From: Ureibacillus massiliensis 4400831 = CIP 108448 = CCUG 49529
Lineage (GTDB): Bacteria; Bacillota; Bacilli; Bacillales_A; Planococcaceae
Assembly: GCF_000772965.1 (NCBI RefSeq)
Contig: NZ_JPVQ01000005.1
Coordinates: forward strand, 1-64,000
Reading direction: 5' to 3'
DNA length: 64,000 nucleotides
This document shows positions 27,214 through 35,839 of this stretch, in pieces (positions within the stretch are counted from its first letter, which is position 1; every line of letters begins with the position of its first letter). The position numbers were made by a program, and so were the translations under genes. The notes under the pieces were generated by a model. It was given only the letters and a program-made list of their open reading frames with translations, was not told where the DNA came from and did no database searches.

Positions 27214-27858
27214 ATGACAGAGTCGACGATTGGTTTGAAAAATGTAACATTTGGCTATTCGCAAAAAGTGATAGTAGAGAATCTATCCTTTTCAATTGAA
27301 CAAGGTCAATTTGTAGCGATTACAGGAGAAAATGGTGCTGCAAAAACGACAGCTATGAAGCTATTAGTAGGACTTTTAAAACCTTGGAAAGGACAGAGGC
27401 AATGGCCTAAACATATAAGGGCAAGTTATGTACCTCAGCAAATTGCATCCATTGAACAGGATTTCCCTAGTACAGTTACTGAATTTATCCTATCTGGTAC
27501 GTGGAAGTTAAAAAAATGGTTCGAACCAATTTCAAAAGACGATATAAAAAGAGCAAAAGAGTTCATGAATCAATTTGACTTAGAAACTGTTGCAAATCAG
27601 CCAATAGGAAAGCTATCTGGAGGACAAAAACAAAAAGCGTGTATAGTAAGAGCCTTAATGGAAAATCCAGCAATCCTACTATTAGATGAACCAACTACTG
27701 GGATGGATGAAAAGATGCGCCAAATGTTTTATGAAACGCTAAAAAACATGTATCCTCAGGTGACCATTGTAATCATTACTCATCATATTCATGAATTAGA
27801 ACCATATATCGACCAACTGATTCATCTTGAAAGAAGGCAAGAACATTGTTTGAATTAG
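27214..27858 (+). CDS. znuC: Zinc ABC transporter ATP-binding protein
   Basis: 214 residues: P-loop TGENGAAKTT (about 34-43), Q-loop VPQQ, signature LSGGQKQK, Walker B ILLLDEPTTGMD and switch His in ITHH. The Walker A third Gly is Ala; from memory Bacillus AdcC has Ser at this place, so this is probably a family feature rather than a defect. Shorter than many ZnuC proteins (about 230). Overlaps znuB by 13 bases. Confidence 0.9.
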   Translation: MTESTIGLKNVTFGYSQKVIVENLSFSIEQGQFVAITGENGAAKTTAMKLLVGLLKPWKGQRQWPKHIRASYVPQQIASIEQDFPSTVTEFILSGTWKLKKWFEPISKDDIKRAKEFMNQFDLETVANQPIGKLSGGQKQKACIVRALMENPAILLLDEPTTGMDEKMRQMFYETLKNMYPQVTIVIITHHIHELEPYIDQLIHLERRQEHCLN

Positions 27859-28664
27859 CTTTTATGCAACGAGCTTTTGTAGCAGGAATGCTAATTGCTG
27901 TAATTGCACCAATAATCGGTGTGTTCCTCATTATGCGAAAACAATCGCTTATTGCAGACACATTAAGTCATATTGCCTTAGCTGGAGTAGCGATTGGGTT
28001 AGTTTCAGGTAGTCAGCCAGAATGGATGAGCGTAATTATCGTCATTTTAGGAGCACTACTTATCGAATTTTTAAGGTTACGCTTTAAAAGCTATTCTGAT
28101 GTTTCCATTGCTATTTTAATGGCAGCAGGGTTATCTATTGCACTTTGCTTAATGTCGATTAGTCCAAGCGGTTCAAAAACGATGGACCAATATTTATTTG
28201 GCTCTATCGTAACGGTTACTCAGCATCAAATTAATGTATTTCTTATCGTTTCTATAGGCATTTTCATTTACTTTATTATGACGAAACGTTCACTATATAC
28301 AACGATATTTAATGAAGATGTTGCAAGGGTAGCCGGCATTTCAACGAAGCTCCTGTCGTTTTCATTTAGTGCTGTAATAGGCTTATTTATTTCCATGATG
28401 ATTCCCATGATTGGTATGCTACTAGTTTCGGCGATCATTATCCTGCCTGCTGCTATAGCTACTCAATTAACGTCGAGATTTCGGTATGTATTTATCATAG
28501 CAAGTATCGTTTCGATCATTTGTACATTTTTAGGGTTAGTAAGTTCATATAAAATTGGCACACCACCGGGAGCAAGCATATCCCTTTGGATGGTCGTTGG
28601 AATTCTACTCACGTTACTTTATAAAAAAATGTATGAACTGTTTGTTAGAAGAATTAGAGAGTAA
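27846..28664 (+). CDS. znuB: Zinc ABC transporter permease
   Basis: 272 residues with eight or so helices of the ABC-3 family (MRKQSLIADTLSHIALAGVA; GTPPGASISL near the C-terminus). Start TTG 27846 lies inside the end of znuC, with AAAGAAGGCAAG as ribosome binding site, so the two are translationally coupled. It forms the zinc channel. Last gene before the terminator at 28799. Confidence 0.9.
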   Translation: MFELAFMQRAFVAGMLIAVIAPIIGVFLIMRKQSLIADTLSHIALAGVAIGLVSGSQPEWMSVIIVILGALLIEFLRLRFKSYSDVSIAILMAAGLSIALCLMSISPSGSKTMDQYLFGSIVTVTQHQINVFLIVSIGIFIYFIMTKRSLYTTIFNEDVARVAGISTKLLSFSFSAVIGLFISMMIPMIGMLLVSAIIILPAAIATQLTSRFRYVFIIASIVSIICTFLGLVSSYKIGTPPGASISLWMVVGILLTLLYKKMYELFVRRIRE

Positions 28665-28798
28665 TAGGAATAAATTATTTTAATAAGTAAACTAAAGTCG
28701 AATTAGCTTCGAGAAATAACAAGACGTGAATTTCATACTTACGAAGAAATTAAAAGCAAGGATTGAAATTAACTATTTAATTCCTAAATATAGTTTTT

Positions 28799-28833
28799 AC
28801 CTGAGTACTTTTATATGTACTCAGGTTTTATTT
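28799..28833 (+). terminator. Rho-independent terminator
   Basis: ACCTGAGTAC (28799-28808) pairs perfectly with GTACTCAGGT (28817-28826), followed by TTTTATTTA. It ends the zinc operon. Confidence 0.88.
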
Positions 28834-28867
28834 ATGTACAATTTATAACTTTTATAGGAGATTAATT

Positions 28868-29491
28868 TTATAAATCTAATGTATACTTAATTGCTTTTCC
28901 TAGAATCGTTACTTGATCTTTCTTATTTATTATTATTGGTTCGTATTTTGGGTTATCTGGGATTAAGAATAAAACATCCCCTTGGTATTTTACTCGCTTT
29001 AGTGTAATTTCTGAATTATTGTTCATACGAACTGCCGCAATTTCCCCGTTTTGTACTTCACTTTGTTCTTTAATTAGTACAAAGCTGTTTTTTGGAATAG
29101 ATGGCTCCATTGAATCTTCTGTTGCTTGAAAGTAGAATACATTTCTATTAGGCAATGAGTCGATAAGCTCATACTTATACCCATAGTAATTTTCTTCTAC
29201 TAAAGTTGGTTCCCCGTTTCTAATTGTTCCTAGTATAGGTACCTTCATAACATTTGATCGATTTTCAATTCTATTTGATTGCTGCTCTTCTGTTAAATGA
29301 GACTTAGGTATATTAAAAAAGTCTGCGATCTTTTGAATTTTATCGATTCGAGGGTATTTTTCTCCTTTTATCCAGTAGGTAACAGAAGCATTACTGACAC
29401 CAAGGTAATCAGCTAATACAGATTGATCAATACCTTTTTCATTCAACATTTTTAGTAAATTTTCACCAAGTATTTCTCTAGCACTTTTCAA
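28868..29491 (-). CDS. XRE/LexA-like repressor with S24 peptidase domain
   Basis: 207 residues: N-terminal Cro/CI helix-turn-helix (about 8-65; VLADYLGVSNASVTYWIKG) and a C-terminal S24/LexA fold with catalytic Ser in EDSMEP (about 126-131) and Lys in ITLKRV (about 162-167). The linker where the Ala-Gly cleavage site normally lies reads LGTIRNGEP (88-96) without an obvious Ala-Gly, so SOS-type self-cleavage is uncertain. Start TTG 29491, supported by AGGGGTGA 8 bases upstream. Divergent from a Cro-like gene, the arrangement of a phage immunity switch, but no other phage genes follow. Confidence 0.82.
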   Translation of the reverse strand: MKSAREILGENLLKMLNEKGIDQSVLADYLGVSNASVTYWIKGEKYPRIDKIQKIADFFNIPKSHLTEEQQSNRIENRSNVMKVPILGTIRNGEPTLVEENYYGYKYELIDSLPNRNVFYFQATEDSMEPSIPKNSFVLIKEQSEVQNGEIAAVRMNNNSEITLKRVKYQGDVLFLIPDNPKYEPIIINKKDQVTILGKAIKYTLDL

Positions 29492-29583
29492 TCAATTCAC
29501 CCCTATCAATTATATTATAAGACTAATAGTTAAAAAAATAAACGTTCGAATATAGAAATTGTATAATTTTTCAAATTATATTA

Positions 29584-29612
29584 TTGATTTTTAACTTTAA
29601 GTTAAATATACT
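29584..29612 (+). promoter_or_regulatory. Promoter with palindromic operator
   Basis: TTGATT (29584-29589), 17 bases, then TATACT (29607-29612). TTAACTTTAAGTTAA (29591-29605), a perfect 7-1-7 palindrome, fills the spacer. Either neighbouring helix-turn-helix protein could bind it. Confidence 0.7.
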
Positions 29613-29633
29613 AATTTTGGAGGTGTTAAAAAG

Positions 29634-29831
29634 ATGGAAGATGTGCAATTATCGCTTTCTACTTTAAGAAATAATGCCGGTATGACACAGCAAGATGTTG
29701 CAGACAAGATGGGGGTAAATGTGGAAACCGTGAAAAAATGGGAAAACGGTGAAGTAATTAACGGTCTTGTTATTTATGCTCTTGCAAAGTTATATCGTGT
29801 TGAAGTTGATAACATCAAGGTTCCATCCTAA
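29634..29831 (+). CDS. Small XRE-family helix-turn-helix protein (Cro-like)
   Basis: 65 residues, essentially one helix-turn-helix domain: MTQQDVADKMGVNVETVKKWENGEV (recognition helix near 27-36), then a C-terminal helix. No effector domain. Strong TTGGAGGTG site before the ATG. Transcribed divergently from the S24 repressor across 142 bases that contain a perfect palindrome, as in a CI/Cro pair. It probably represses or competes at that operator. Confidence 0.82.
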   Translation: MEDVQLSLSTLRNNAGMTQQDVADKMGVNVETVKKWENGEVINGLVIYALAKLYRVEVDNIKVPS

Positions 29832-30066
29832 TTTTTACTCCAAAAGGTCGGTTTAGAGTGAGGTTAATGTGCATGCTTGATTCCTACCGAACGTACTTTT
29901 TACATATTGAAAAATCTAAATAATCAATCTATCTATCTTGTAAAAGAGAAATTTCAACCAGAACCTTCACAAAGTAAGTTAAATAAATAATAATAAGACA
30001 TTAACAGAAAAGAGGGTAACGAATATATCAGAACTACAGATCGAGTTTTACAAAATAATAGGATTT

Positions 30067-30717
30067 TTGTGTTCGGAAACACGCTACGGAAATGTTTTTA
30101 GGAAAGAAGAAGATGTATATTATGTGGAAGATTTATTCATAGAGTATATGAAAAATCCGATTTACTATCAATATTTATTAAAATTTAAAGAGCTTGGTAA
30201 GTACACCTATTATCATATGATAGATGTTTTCACACTTTCTACCTTATTTTGTAGGAAAGAAGGTATCCCAAACATAGAAGACATCGCAATAGGCTTTTTA
30301 TTTCATGACATTGGAAAACTATATACCCCAGTACACCTATTAAAAAAAGAGGGGAAACTGACAAAAAAAGAGATCCTTATTGTACAGAAGCAGTTAGAAA
30401 AAGGCTACGATCTACTCAAACAAATAGGTCTTGAAAAAGTAATATACATGGCTAAATCACAGTATGAACGTATCACTGGCTCCGGATATCGAGAGGAACT
30501 AGAGGACGAGGAATTACCAAAAGAAGTTCAAATCCTGAAAATAATTGATAGATATTCTGTCATTACATTACGTAGGTCTTATGAAGAAGTGGTTGCTGTC
30601 TCACATGCTATTGATATTTTATATAATGAATCACATCTATATAATAAAGAATTATTAAATAGTTTTATTGACTTCATTGGAATTTATCCAGAGAATTCTA
30701 TCGTTTCTTTAAAATAG
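30067..30717 (+). CDS. Degenerate HD-GYP domain protein
   Basis: At least 216 residues. HD motif FHDIGKL (about 79-85) followed by PVHLLKKEGKLT, as in HD-GYP c-di-GMP phosphodiesterases. Downstream, the usual HHExxDGSGYP reads SQYERITGSGYRE, losing both His and the Pro, so catalysis is doubtful. The TTG start has only a weak site. The same frame stays open to 29983, and a GAGGG tract at 30012-30016 stands 8 bases before an in-frame ATA (30025) that would add ISELQIEFYKIIGF; the natural start may be that ATA or a lost ATG. No membrane helices. Confidence 0.65.
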   Translation: MCSETRYGNVFRKEEDVYYVEDLFIEYMKNPIYYQYLLKFKELGKYTYYHMIDVFTLSTLFCRKEGIPNIEDIAIGFLFHDIGKLYTPVHLLKKEGKLTKKEILIVQKQLEKGYDLLKQIGLEKVIYMAKSQYERITGSGYREELEDEELPKEVQILKIIDRYSVITLRRSYEEVVAVSHAIDILYNESHLYNKELLNSFIDFIGIYPENSIVSLK

Positions 30718-30818
30718 TCCGAGGCCATTGTAGAATTACAATTATCTTTTCTATTTATCATTTCTCGATAGAAGACTCCCACTTCAAACATCTCATCAGA
30801 GCATTAAGTGGGGTAGTC

Positions 30819-31430
30819 CTATAAACTGACATACTTCTGAAAAAAATGATTGAGCTCATTAGAACCTAATCTATAAGCTGAATTAAAATTACTTAAAATA
30901 GGCGTAGGTTTATTAACCAGATTGCCATTTTCCATTAACAAATGATATAGCTGTGTTAAAAGCGAAAGCAATTCTTCATTCTCTATTTCTATCTTATAAT
31001 CTTGAATCCAATTGAAACAGCTACTCCAAAAATTGAGGTTGCTGTTTTCTTCAGGTGGGGCTACTTGTTTCATTTGTAAAGTTATACTTATCTTTTCAAT
31101 GCACATTATAAAAATTTCAAAATAATGGTCCGAGGCTTTGTCTGATATTCGATGGTCAAAGGATCGTGCAGGGATGACAAAAGCAGGTGGATTTGCAATA
31201 TACGTCCCTTCGCCTTGCTTTGACACTACATAACCTAGAAGTTCTAGACTACGAATAGCTTCACGTACAGAAGCGCGGCTGACCTTTAGCATTTCACTTA
31301 TTTCTCTTTCTGTTGGAATTCGATCTCCTGCAGAAAGATTTTTTTGTTCTATATAGTCGATTATTTGACTAATAATCTGTTGATACATTTTTGGTAATTT
31401 CTTTACTATGTAACGCATGTTTTCATTCAT
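30819..31430 (-). CDS. GntR-family regulator, FadR subfamily
   Basis: 203 residues. Winged helix at about 15-80 (GDRIPTEREISEMLKVSRASVREAIRSLELLGYV, wing KQGEGTYI), followed by a shorter than usual C-terminal effector region of about 120 residues without the clear FCD metal histidines. ATG 31430 is preferred over GTG 31439 because AAGGGTG lies 6 bases before it. Divergent from another GntR gene. Target unknown. Confidence 0.8.
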   Translation of the reverse strand: MNENMRYIVKKLPKMYQQIISQIIDYIEQKNLSAGDRIPTEREISEMLKVSRASVREAIRSLELLGYVVSKQGEGTYIANPPAFVIPARSFDHRISDKASDHYFEIFIMCIEKISITLQMKQVAPPEENSNLNFWSSCFNWIQDYKIEIENEELLSLLTQLYHLLMENGNLVNKPTPILSNFNSAYRLGSNELNHFFQKYVSL

Positions 31431-31476
31431 ATTCGTCACCCTTATTATTTTTAATGCTAAAAGGATAAAGTAATAT

Positions 31477-31504
31477 TTTATAGTATACTTTTAGTAACTA
31501 TAAA
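31477..31504. promoter_or_regulatory. Inverted repeat between divergent GntR genes
   Basis: TTTATAGT (31477-31484) and ACTATAAA (31497-31504), perfect arms with a 12-base spacer, centred between the two regulator genes. A candidate shared operator. Confidence 0.45.
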
Positions 31505-31531
31505 TTACCATATATCGAAGGAGGTTTGAAA

Positions 31532-32242
31532 ATGGATTTTAGAAATATTAAGAAAAGAAACCTTTATGAGGAAATTACGAATCATATTATTCGATTTGTT
31601 GATGAACATGGCCTACAACCTGGTGATAAATTACCAACAGAAAATGAAATGGTCAGGATTTTCGGTGTAAGTAAGACAGCGATTCGTGAAGCCTTAAGTG
31701 TATTAGCTGCAAAAGGAATAATTGAGAAAAAAGCGGGCGTTGGGAGTATTATAAAAGAACATAATTCCTCGGATTTGTTAGAGACGGTTACTCAACAGTT
31801 GAAAATGCAGAAGCAAACGTTACAAGAAGTTCTTGAGTTTCGAAGAGGAATTGAAGTAGAAGCTGTAGCCCTTGCAGCACAGCGAGCTACAGAAGAACAA
31901 TTACAAGCAATAGAGAATGCTCATAGAGAACTGATTGAAACAAATAATAATGGTGGAGTAGGAATCGAAGAAGATTATAGATTTCATTACTTAATCATAT
32001 TAGCAACAGGTAACTCCTTTTATGAAACCATGTTTGATGTCATTGCACCACATTACTTTGAAGCAATCAAAATTAGTAAAATTCAATCCCACCGTTTGTC
32101 TAACCACTATTTACAAGAAGCTCATACAGAACACCAGGCTATTTTGAATGCATTAAAATCAAATGATGAAGAAACAGCACGTATTGCCATGCGAAATCAT
32201 CTACTTAACAACGAAACAAAAATTTGGAGTAATGATTTATAG
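31532..32242 (+). CDS. GntR-family regulator, FadR/FCD subfamily
   Basis: 236 residues: winged helix (about 8-75; GDKLPTENEMVRIFGVSKTAIREALSVLAAKGIIEKKAGVGS) and an FCD effector domain (about 90-225) with the usual metal-binding pattern, including FHYLII and HQAILNAL histidines. FCD regulators sense carboxylic acids. ATG 31532 has AAGGAGG 7 bases before it. It directly precedes the FAH-family gene, whose promoter carries a perfect TGGTCxGACCA palindrome, the kind of site FadR-type regulators bind. Confidence 0.85.
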   Translation: MDFRNIKKRNLYEEITNHIIRFVDEHGLQPGDKLPTENEMVRIFGVSKTAIREALSVLAAKGIIEKKAGVGSIIKEHNSSDLLETVTQQLKMQKQTLQEVLEFRRGIEVEAVALAAQRATEEQLQAIENAHRELIETNNNGGVGIEEDYRFHYLIILATGNSFYETMFDVIAPHYFEAIKISKIQSHRLSNHYLQEAHTEHQAILNALKSNDEETARIAMRNHLLNNETKIWSNDL

Positions 32243-32368
32243 ATTGAAAATGATAAATGTTGATTTGGTTTAAGATGCCTTCCAAAATTAAATTAGAACG
32301 AAATAGATGAACATTGAATTTTCCGAAAAGTTAAAAAGTTAATTTACAGAAAAAAATGGATATGTTAC

Positions 32369-32403
32369 TATAATTTTGATTTAATATGGTCAGACCATAT
32401 TAA
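32369..32403 (+). promoter_or_regulatory. Promoter elements and perfect FadR-type operator
   Basis: TTAATATGGTC (32381-32391), A, then GACCATATTAA (32393-32403) form a perfect 11-1-11 palindrome with the TGGTCxGACCA core typical of FadR-subfamily GntR proteins. TTGATT (32376-32381), 16 bases and TATTAA (32398-32403) form one promoter under it; a TATAAT at 32369-32374 could be the -10 of another. Confidence 0.82.
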
Positions 32404-32441
32404 AATAATAATTTACTAATTTAATAGAAGGAAGGTATTAC

Positions 32442-33338
32442 ATGAAATTAGCTACTGTTCAACGTCAAGATCGGGAAATTGCAGCATTTGTTATAAATGA
32501 AAATGTATTACTAGTTGAAGATGCGAACAAACATTTTAAAACAAATTGGGAAACAAGCATTTTTGAAATGATTCAAAAAGAACAGTTGGAAGAGCTCACA
32601 GCCTGGTTTAATGAAAACGTTTTCTCTAATATTGGAGAATTAGAGAAATATTTAATTCCTATAACAAACGTTAAATTTGGTCCTCTTTATCGCCATCCAC
32701 GTAAGATTTGGGGAATCGGCTTAAATTATGTTGAACATGCAGCAGATTTAAGTGAGAAAGCACCAGATACGGAGCCAGCTAGTTTCTTAAAACCTGATAC
32801 GACAATCATTGGACCTGGGGATGAAATTCAAATACCTGTGCAATCCGAACGGACAACCGCTGAGGCTGAACTAGGATTGATCATTGGGAAGAAGACTAAA
32901 AATGTTTCAGAAGAAGAAGCACCTTACGTGATTGCAGGTTACACAACGATTATTGACATGACGACAGAAGATATTTTACAAAGAAATCCAAGATATTTAA
33001 CTAGATCTAAAAGTTTTGATACATTTTTTAGCTTTGGTCCATGTTTAATAACACCCGACGAAGTAAGCGATGTGAACGCTCTGAGGGTAACAACAGTTAT
33101 TAACGGTCTTGAACATCGCTCAAATATTGTTTCTAATATGACATTTAAGCCTTGGTATTTAGTTTCGTTCCATTCGAAGGTGATGACGCTTTTACCAGGA
33201 GATATTATTTCTACAGGAACACCTGGTGCAGTCGTGATTAGTGATGGCGACAGTGTTGAGTGTCATATTGATGGCTTCCCTATGTTAGCCAACACTGTAA
33301 AAGATTTAAAAGTGGCTACAGTTTCTAAGGGGAAATAA
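32442..33338 (+). CDS. Fumarylacetoacetate hydrolase (FAH) family protein
   Basis: 298 residues. FAH core from about 85: GIGLNYVEHAADL, KPDTTIIGPGDEI, metal ligands in TAEAELGLIIGK and the Asp of TIIDMTTEDI, and the family LLPGDIISTGTPGAV. Such enzymes cleave or decarboxylate/hydrate 2-oxo acids with a bound divalent metal. The preceding FCD-GntR regulator and operator suggest induction by an organic acid substrate. AGAAGGAAGG lies before the ATG. The exact reaction cannot be inferred. Confidence 0.83.
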   Translation: MKLATVQRQDREIAAFVINENVLLVEDANKHFKTNWETSIFEMIQKEQLEELTAWFNENVFSNIGELEKYLIPITNVKFGPLYRHPRKIWGIGLNYVEHAADLSEKAPDTEPASFLKPDTTIIGPGDEIQIPVQSERTTAEAELGLIIGKKTKNVSEEEAPYVIAGYTTIIDMTTEDILQRNPRYLTRSKSFDTFFSFGPCLITPDEVSDVNALRVTTVINGLEHRSNIVSNMTFKPWYLVSFHSKVMTLLPGDIISTGTPGAVVISDGDSVECHIDGFPMLANTVKDLKVATVSKGK

Positions 33339-33359
33339 ATCAAGTTTTGGTTTAAATAA

Positions 33360-33439
33360 AAAAAGCCTATTTTAGTTTCTGATATTACTACTGAAGAAGA
33401 TATAAGAAAAGTAAAAAAGGAAACTATTATAGGCTTTTT
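33360..33439. terminator. Long-loop hairpin, probable FAH terminator
   Basis: AAAAAGCCTAT (33360-33370) pairs with ATAGGCTTTTT (33429-33439). After two mismatches, TAGTTTC (33373-33379) pairs with GAAACTA (33420-33426). The loop is about 40 bases. The T-run in the 3' arm suits termination; the long loop is unusual and could be a small mobile-element remnant. Confidence 0.5.
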
Positions 33440-34162
33440 CAATTACTTAAAACAGAGCTAGTAGATAGCAATATCTTATCGATCATAATTGTATTTTGTC
33501 GAATTGCAAAGGATATATTGATGGTTTTAGAGATGGAAAAGTCGGAAAAATCAGAAAAAATAGACGCGAATTTTGTTTGAAAAAACTATTTCATTAAAAT
33601 GCTATGAAACACCTGATGAATTTATCAATATAATAATATTGCTAATTTAATTTGTATGGTAAGTATGATGCGGGTAGTACTATTTTAGTTTATGGTGGAA
33701 TGAATAACTTTAAAAAAATCTATATGAAAATAAAAATTTTAATTGCATAAATATACAATAGAGTTTAAACTATATTTATGAATATTCTTAAGAATTGTAT
33801 GTTAATACTGTAACAATGAAAGGTTATTAATTAGAAACAGCGTAAATAATCGTTTTTATTGAGTGATTTTTCATTATTGTTGTATACATATTTATTCATC
33901 GGATTTGAGCTCTGTCTTTGTAAAAATCAAAAATCTGAATTTTGTAAATAATCTGTAATTTTATACTATTATTATTTTTCTAAAAAACTAATTGTTGAAA
34001 AGTATAAACAAGAACTATTATAATAGTGATAGTTTCACTTTTTAAAATATTCTAATAAGTCTGTCATGAAAATTCTATGCGCTTCGACAGAATGAAGGAT
34101 GCTAAAAAGAGAAATTTTAAATTGGTTTTATGCCAGGTTTAATATTTAGGGGGGAAAGAAAA
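33440..34162 (+). promoter_or_regulatory. Long intergenic leader with promoter
   Basis: About 720 bases without a supported gene. Near its end TTGAAA (34005-34010), an 18-base spacer and TATAAT (34029-34034) make a good promoter for the amino-acid transporter. A small AGTGA/TCACT hairpin followed by TTTTT lies just downstream (34035-34053). The resulting leader is about 120 bases; I recognise no known riboswitch in it. Confidence 0.55.
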
Positions 34163-35017
34163 ATGAAAAAATCTTATTTTTTTAAGTTTTTACTAGTAAT
34201 TGGATGTGTATTGCTTTTAGCAGCTTGTGGTTCTACTGGGAATTCCACGGAAAACACAGGGGGCTCGGCAGATTCCACATCTGGCGATTCAGAAAAATTA
34301 GTTGTACGTGTTGGTACAAGTCCAACTTATCCACCATTTGAATCAGAGGTAGATGGTGAACTAACAGGGTTTGACATTGCGTTAATTGAGAAAATTGCTG
34401 AAGTAGAAGGTTTTGATGTTGAATTTTCTGTTTTACAATTCGATGGACTAATCCCTGCGTTAAAAGCGGGACAAATTGACGTAGTAGTTGGGGCGCTTTC
34501 AATTACTAGCACACGAATGGATAGTGTAAACTTCTCAAATGCGTATTATGAATCAGGACTTTCTATTCTAGCTAATCCTGACTCTGGAATTAATAGCTTT
34601 GAAGATTTAGATGGAAAACTAATTGGTATCCAAAAAGGTACTTCATCATACAATTATATGGTAGAAAATGGTATAGATGATCAAAATATTAAGCAATATG
34701 CTGACATTGCTACTGCTTACATTGCTCTTGAAAATGGTGGCGTTGATGCAATTCTTTATGATCACCCATCAAACATTAACTATATCCAAACTCAAGAAAC
34801 AAAAGCACAAATTGTTGGTGACATTTTAGCTGGTGAACATTATGGTATCGCTATCAGTAAAGAAAAAGAAGAAATTCTGCAAAAAATTAATGATGGATTG
34901 GCTAAACTCCAAGATAATGGCGAATACGAAAAATTATTTGATGAATATTTAAGTGGCGAAAAGAATGGTTTCATCGATGGTGTAGTAAAACCTGAGGATG
35001 TAGTTATTGACCGTTAA
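34163..35017 (+). CDS. Amino-acid ABC transporter substrate-binding lipoprotein
   Basis: 284 residues. Lipoprotein signal ending LLLAACG, then a family 3 periplasmic-binding-like fold: VGTSPTYPPFES, LTGFDIALIEKIAE, DGLIPALKAGQIDVVVGALSIT and the C-terminal GIAISKE. Family 3 proteins bind polar amino acids such as Gln, Arg, His or cystine. The ATG 34163 follows GGGGGGAAAG; the frame to 34130 would add residues before the signal peptide and is rejected. A perfect hairpin separates it from the permease gene. Confidence 0.88.
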   Translation: MKKSYFFKFLLVIGCVLLLAACGSTGNSTENTGGSADSTSGDSEKLVVRVGTSPTYPPFESEVDGELTGFDIALIEKIAEVEGFDVEFSVLQFDGLIPALKAGQIDVVVGALSITSTRMDSVNFSNAYYESGLSILANPDSGINSFEDLDGKLIGIQKGTSSYNYMVENGIDDQNIKQYADIATAYIALENGGVDAILYDHPSNINYIQTQETKAQIVGDILAGEHYGIAISKEKEEILQKINDGLAKLQDNGEYEKLFDEYLSGEKNGFIDGVVKPEDVVIDR

Positions 35018-35067
35018 TGAAGTGGGAATATTATATTTCCTAAAAAATTAAATAGTTTACGAGATTT

Positions 35068-35108
35068 CGATTAAAAGAAATTGACCTCTAGTCAATTTCT
35101 TTTAATCG
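35068..35108 (+). terminator. Intra-operon hairpin (attenuating terminator)
   Basis: A perfect 18-base-pair stem (35068-35085 with 35091-35108) around a 5-base loop, with T-rich 3' arm. Located between binding-protein and permease genes, it probably leaves the binding protein in excess over the membrane parts. Confidence 0.75.
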
Positions 35109-35164
35109 TCTTATTAACTTCCTAGATTAGTTGTACACAATAAATAAAGAAAGAAGGGAGAACA

Positions 35165-35839
35165 ATGAATTTTGAAGTGATTTGGGAGAACTTTCCTATG
35201 CTTATGGAAGGTCTTAAGCTAACAATCTATTATTCTATCGCGGCTATTGTCCTTGCAGTCGTTTTCGGATTAATCGCAGCTTTAATGAAACTATCAAAGT
35301 CAAAAGTATTGCGTGGCTTAGCATCCGTATATATTGAAGTTTTCAGGTCTACACCTTTACTAGTACAGTTATTCTTTATTGTTTTTGGTTTAACTGGACT
35401 TCTGCCATTAAATGAATGGTTTGGACAAAAAGCTTATCCAATTATTGCAGCAACCTTAACACTGGCATTGCATGAGGGGGCTTATATTTCAGAAATCATC
35501 CGCGCAGGAATTCTTGGAGTTGATCGAGGACAAAAAGAGGCAGCAGCAAGTATTGGAATGACGGATTTCCAAACAATGCGTTTTATTGTATTACCACAAG
35601 CATTTAAACGTATGATTCCACCTCTTGTTAACCAGTCAGCTCAAACAATTAAAGATACATCCTTACTCGCACCAATTGGAATTATTGATTTAGTGTTTAG
35701 AGGACAAATTATCATTTCGAATACATTTGAACCATTCTCCATTTGGCTCATCATAGGGGTTATTTATTTTGTTATTATTTTTGTGGTTTCACAATTCGCT
35801 GGCTATCTAGAAAGGAGGCTGCAAGTTGATAAACGTTGA
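35165..35839 (+). CDS. Amino-acid ABC transporter permease
   Basis: 224 residues, HisM/GlnP family: five helices, N-terminal [13 protein letters not shown], the [14 protein letters not shown] motif and the EAA loop [38 protein letters not shown] precedes the ATG. Forms the membrane channel with the ATPase downstream, which it overlaps by 14 bases. Confidence 0.9.
   Translation: MNFEVIWENFPMLMEGLKLTIYYSIAAIVLAVVFGLIAALMKLSKSKVLRGLASVYIEVFRSTPLLVQLFFIVFGLTGLLPLNEWFGQKAYPIIAATLTLALHEGAYISEIIRAGILGVDRGQKEAAASIGMTDFQTMRFIVLPQAFKRMIPPLVNQSAQTIKDTSLLAPIGIIDLVFRGQIIISNTFEPFSIWLIIGVIYFVIIFVVSQFAGYLERRLQVDKR

Noticed and set aside
27300-27345. Loss-of-function reading of the ZnuC Walker A (GENGAAKTT)
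   Set aside because: A non-Gly residue at this place also occurs in Bacillus zinc-transporter ATPases as I remember them, and all other motifs are intact.
33365-33463. Open frame within the long-loop hairpin (SDITTEEDIRK-like)
   Set aside because: No start codon or ribosome binding site; too short to support a gene.
33440-34162. T-box or known riboswitch before the amino-acid transporter
   Set aside because: I found no T-box TGGNACCGCG-type motif, no S-box or lysine-riboswitch elements; only a promoter and a small hairpin.
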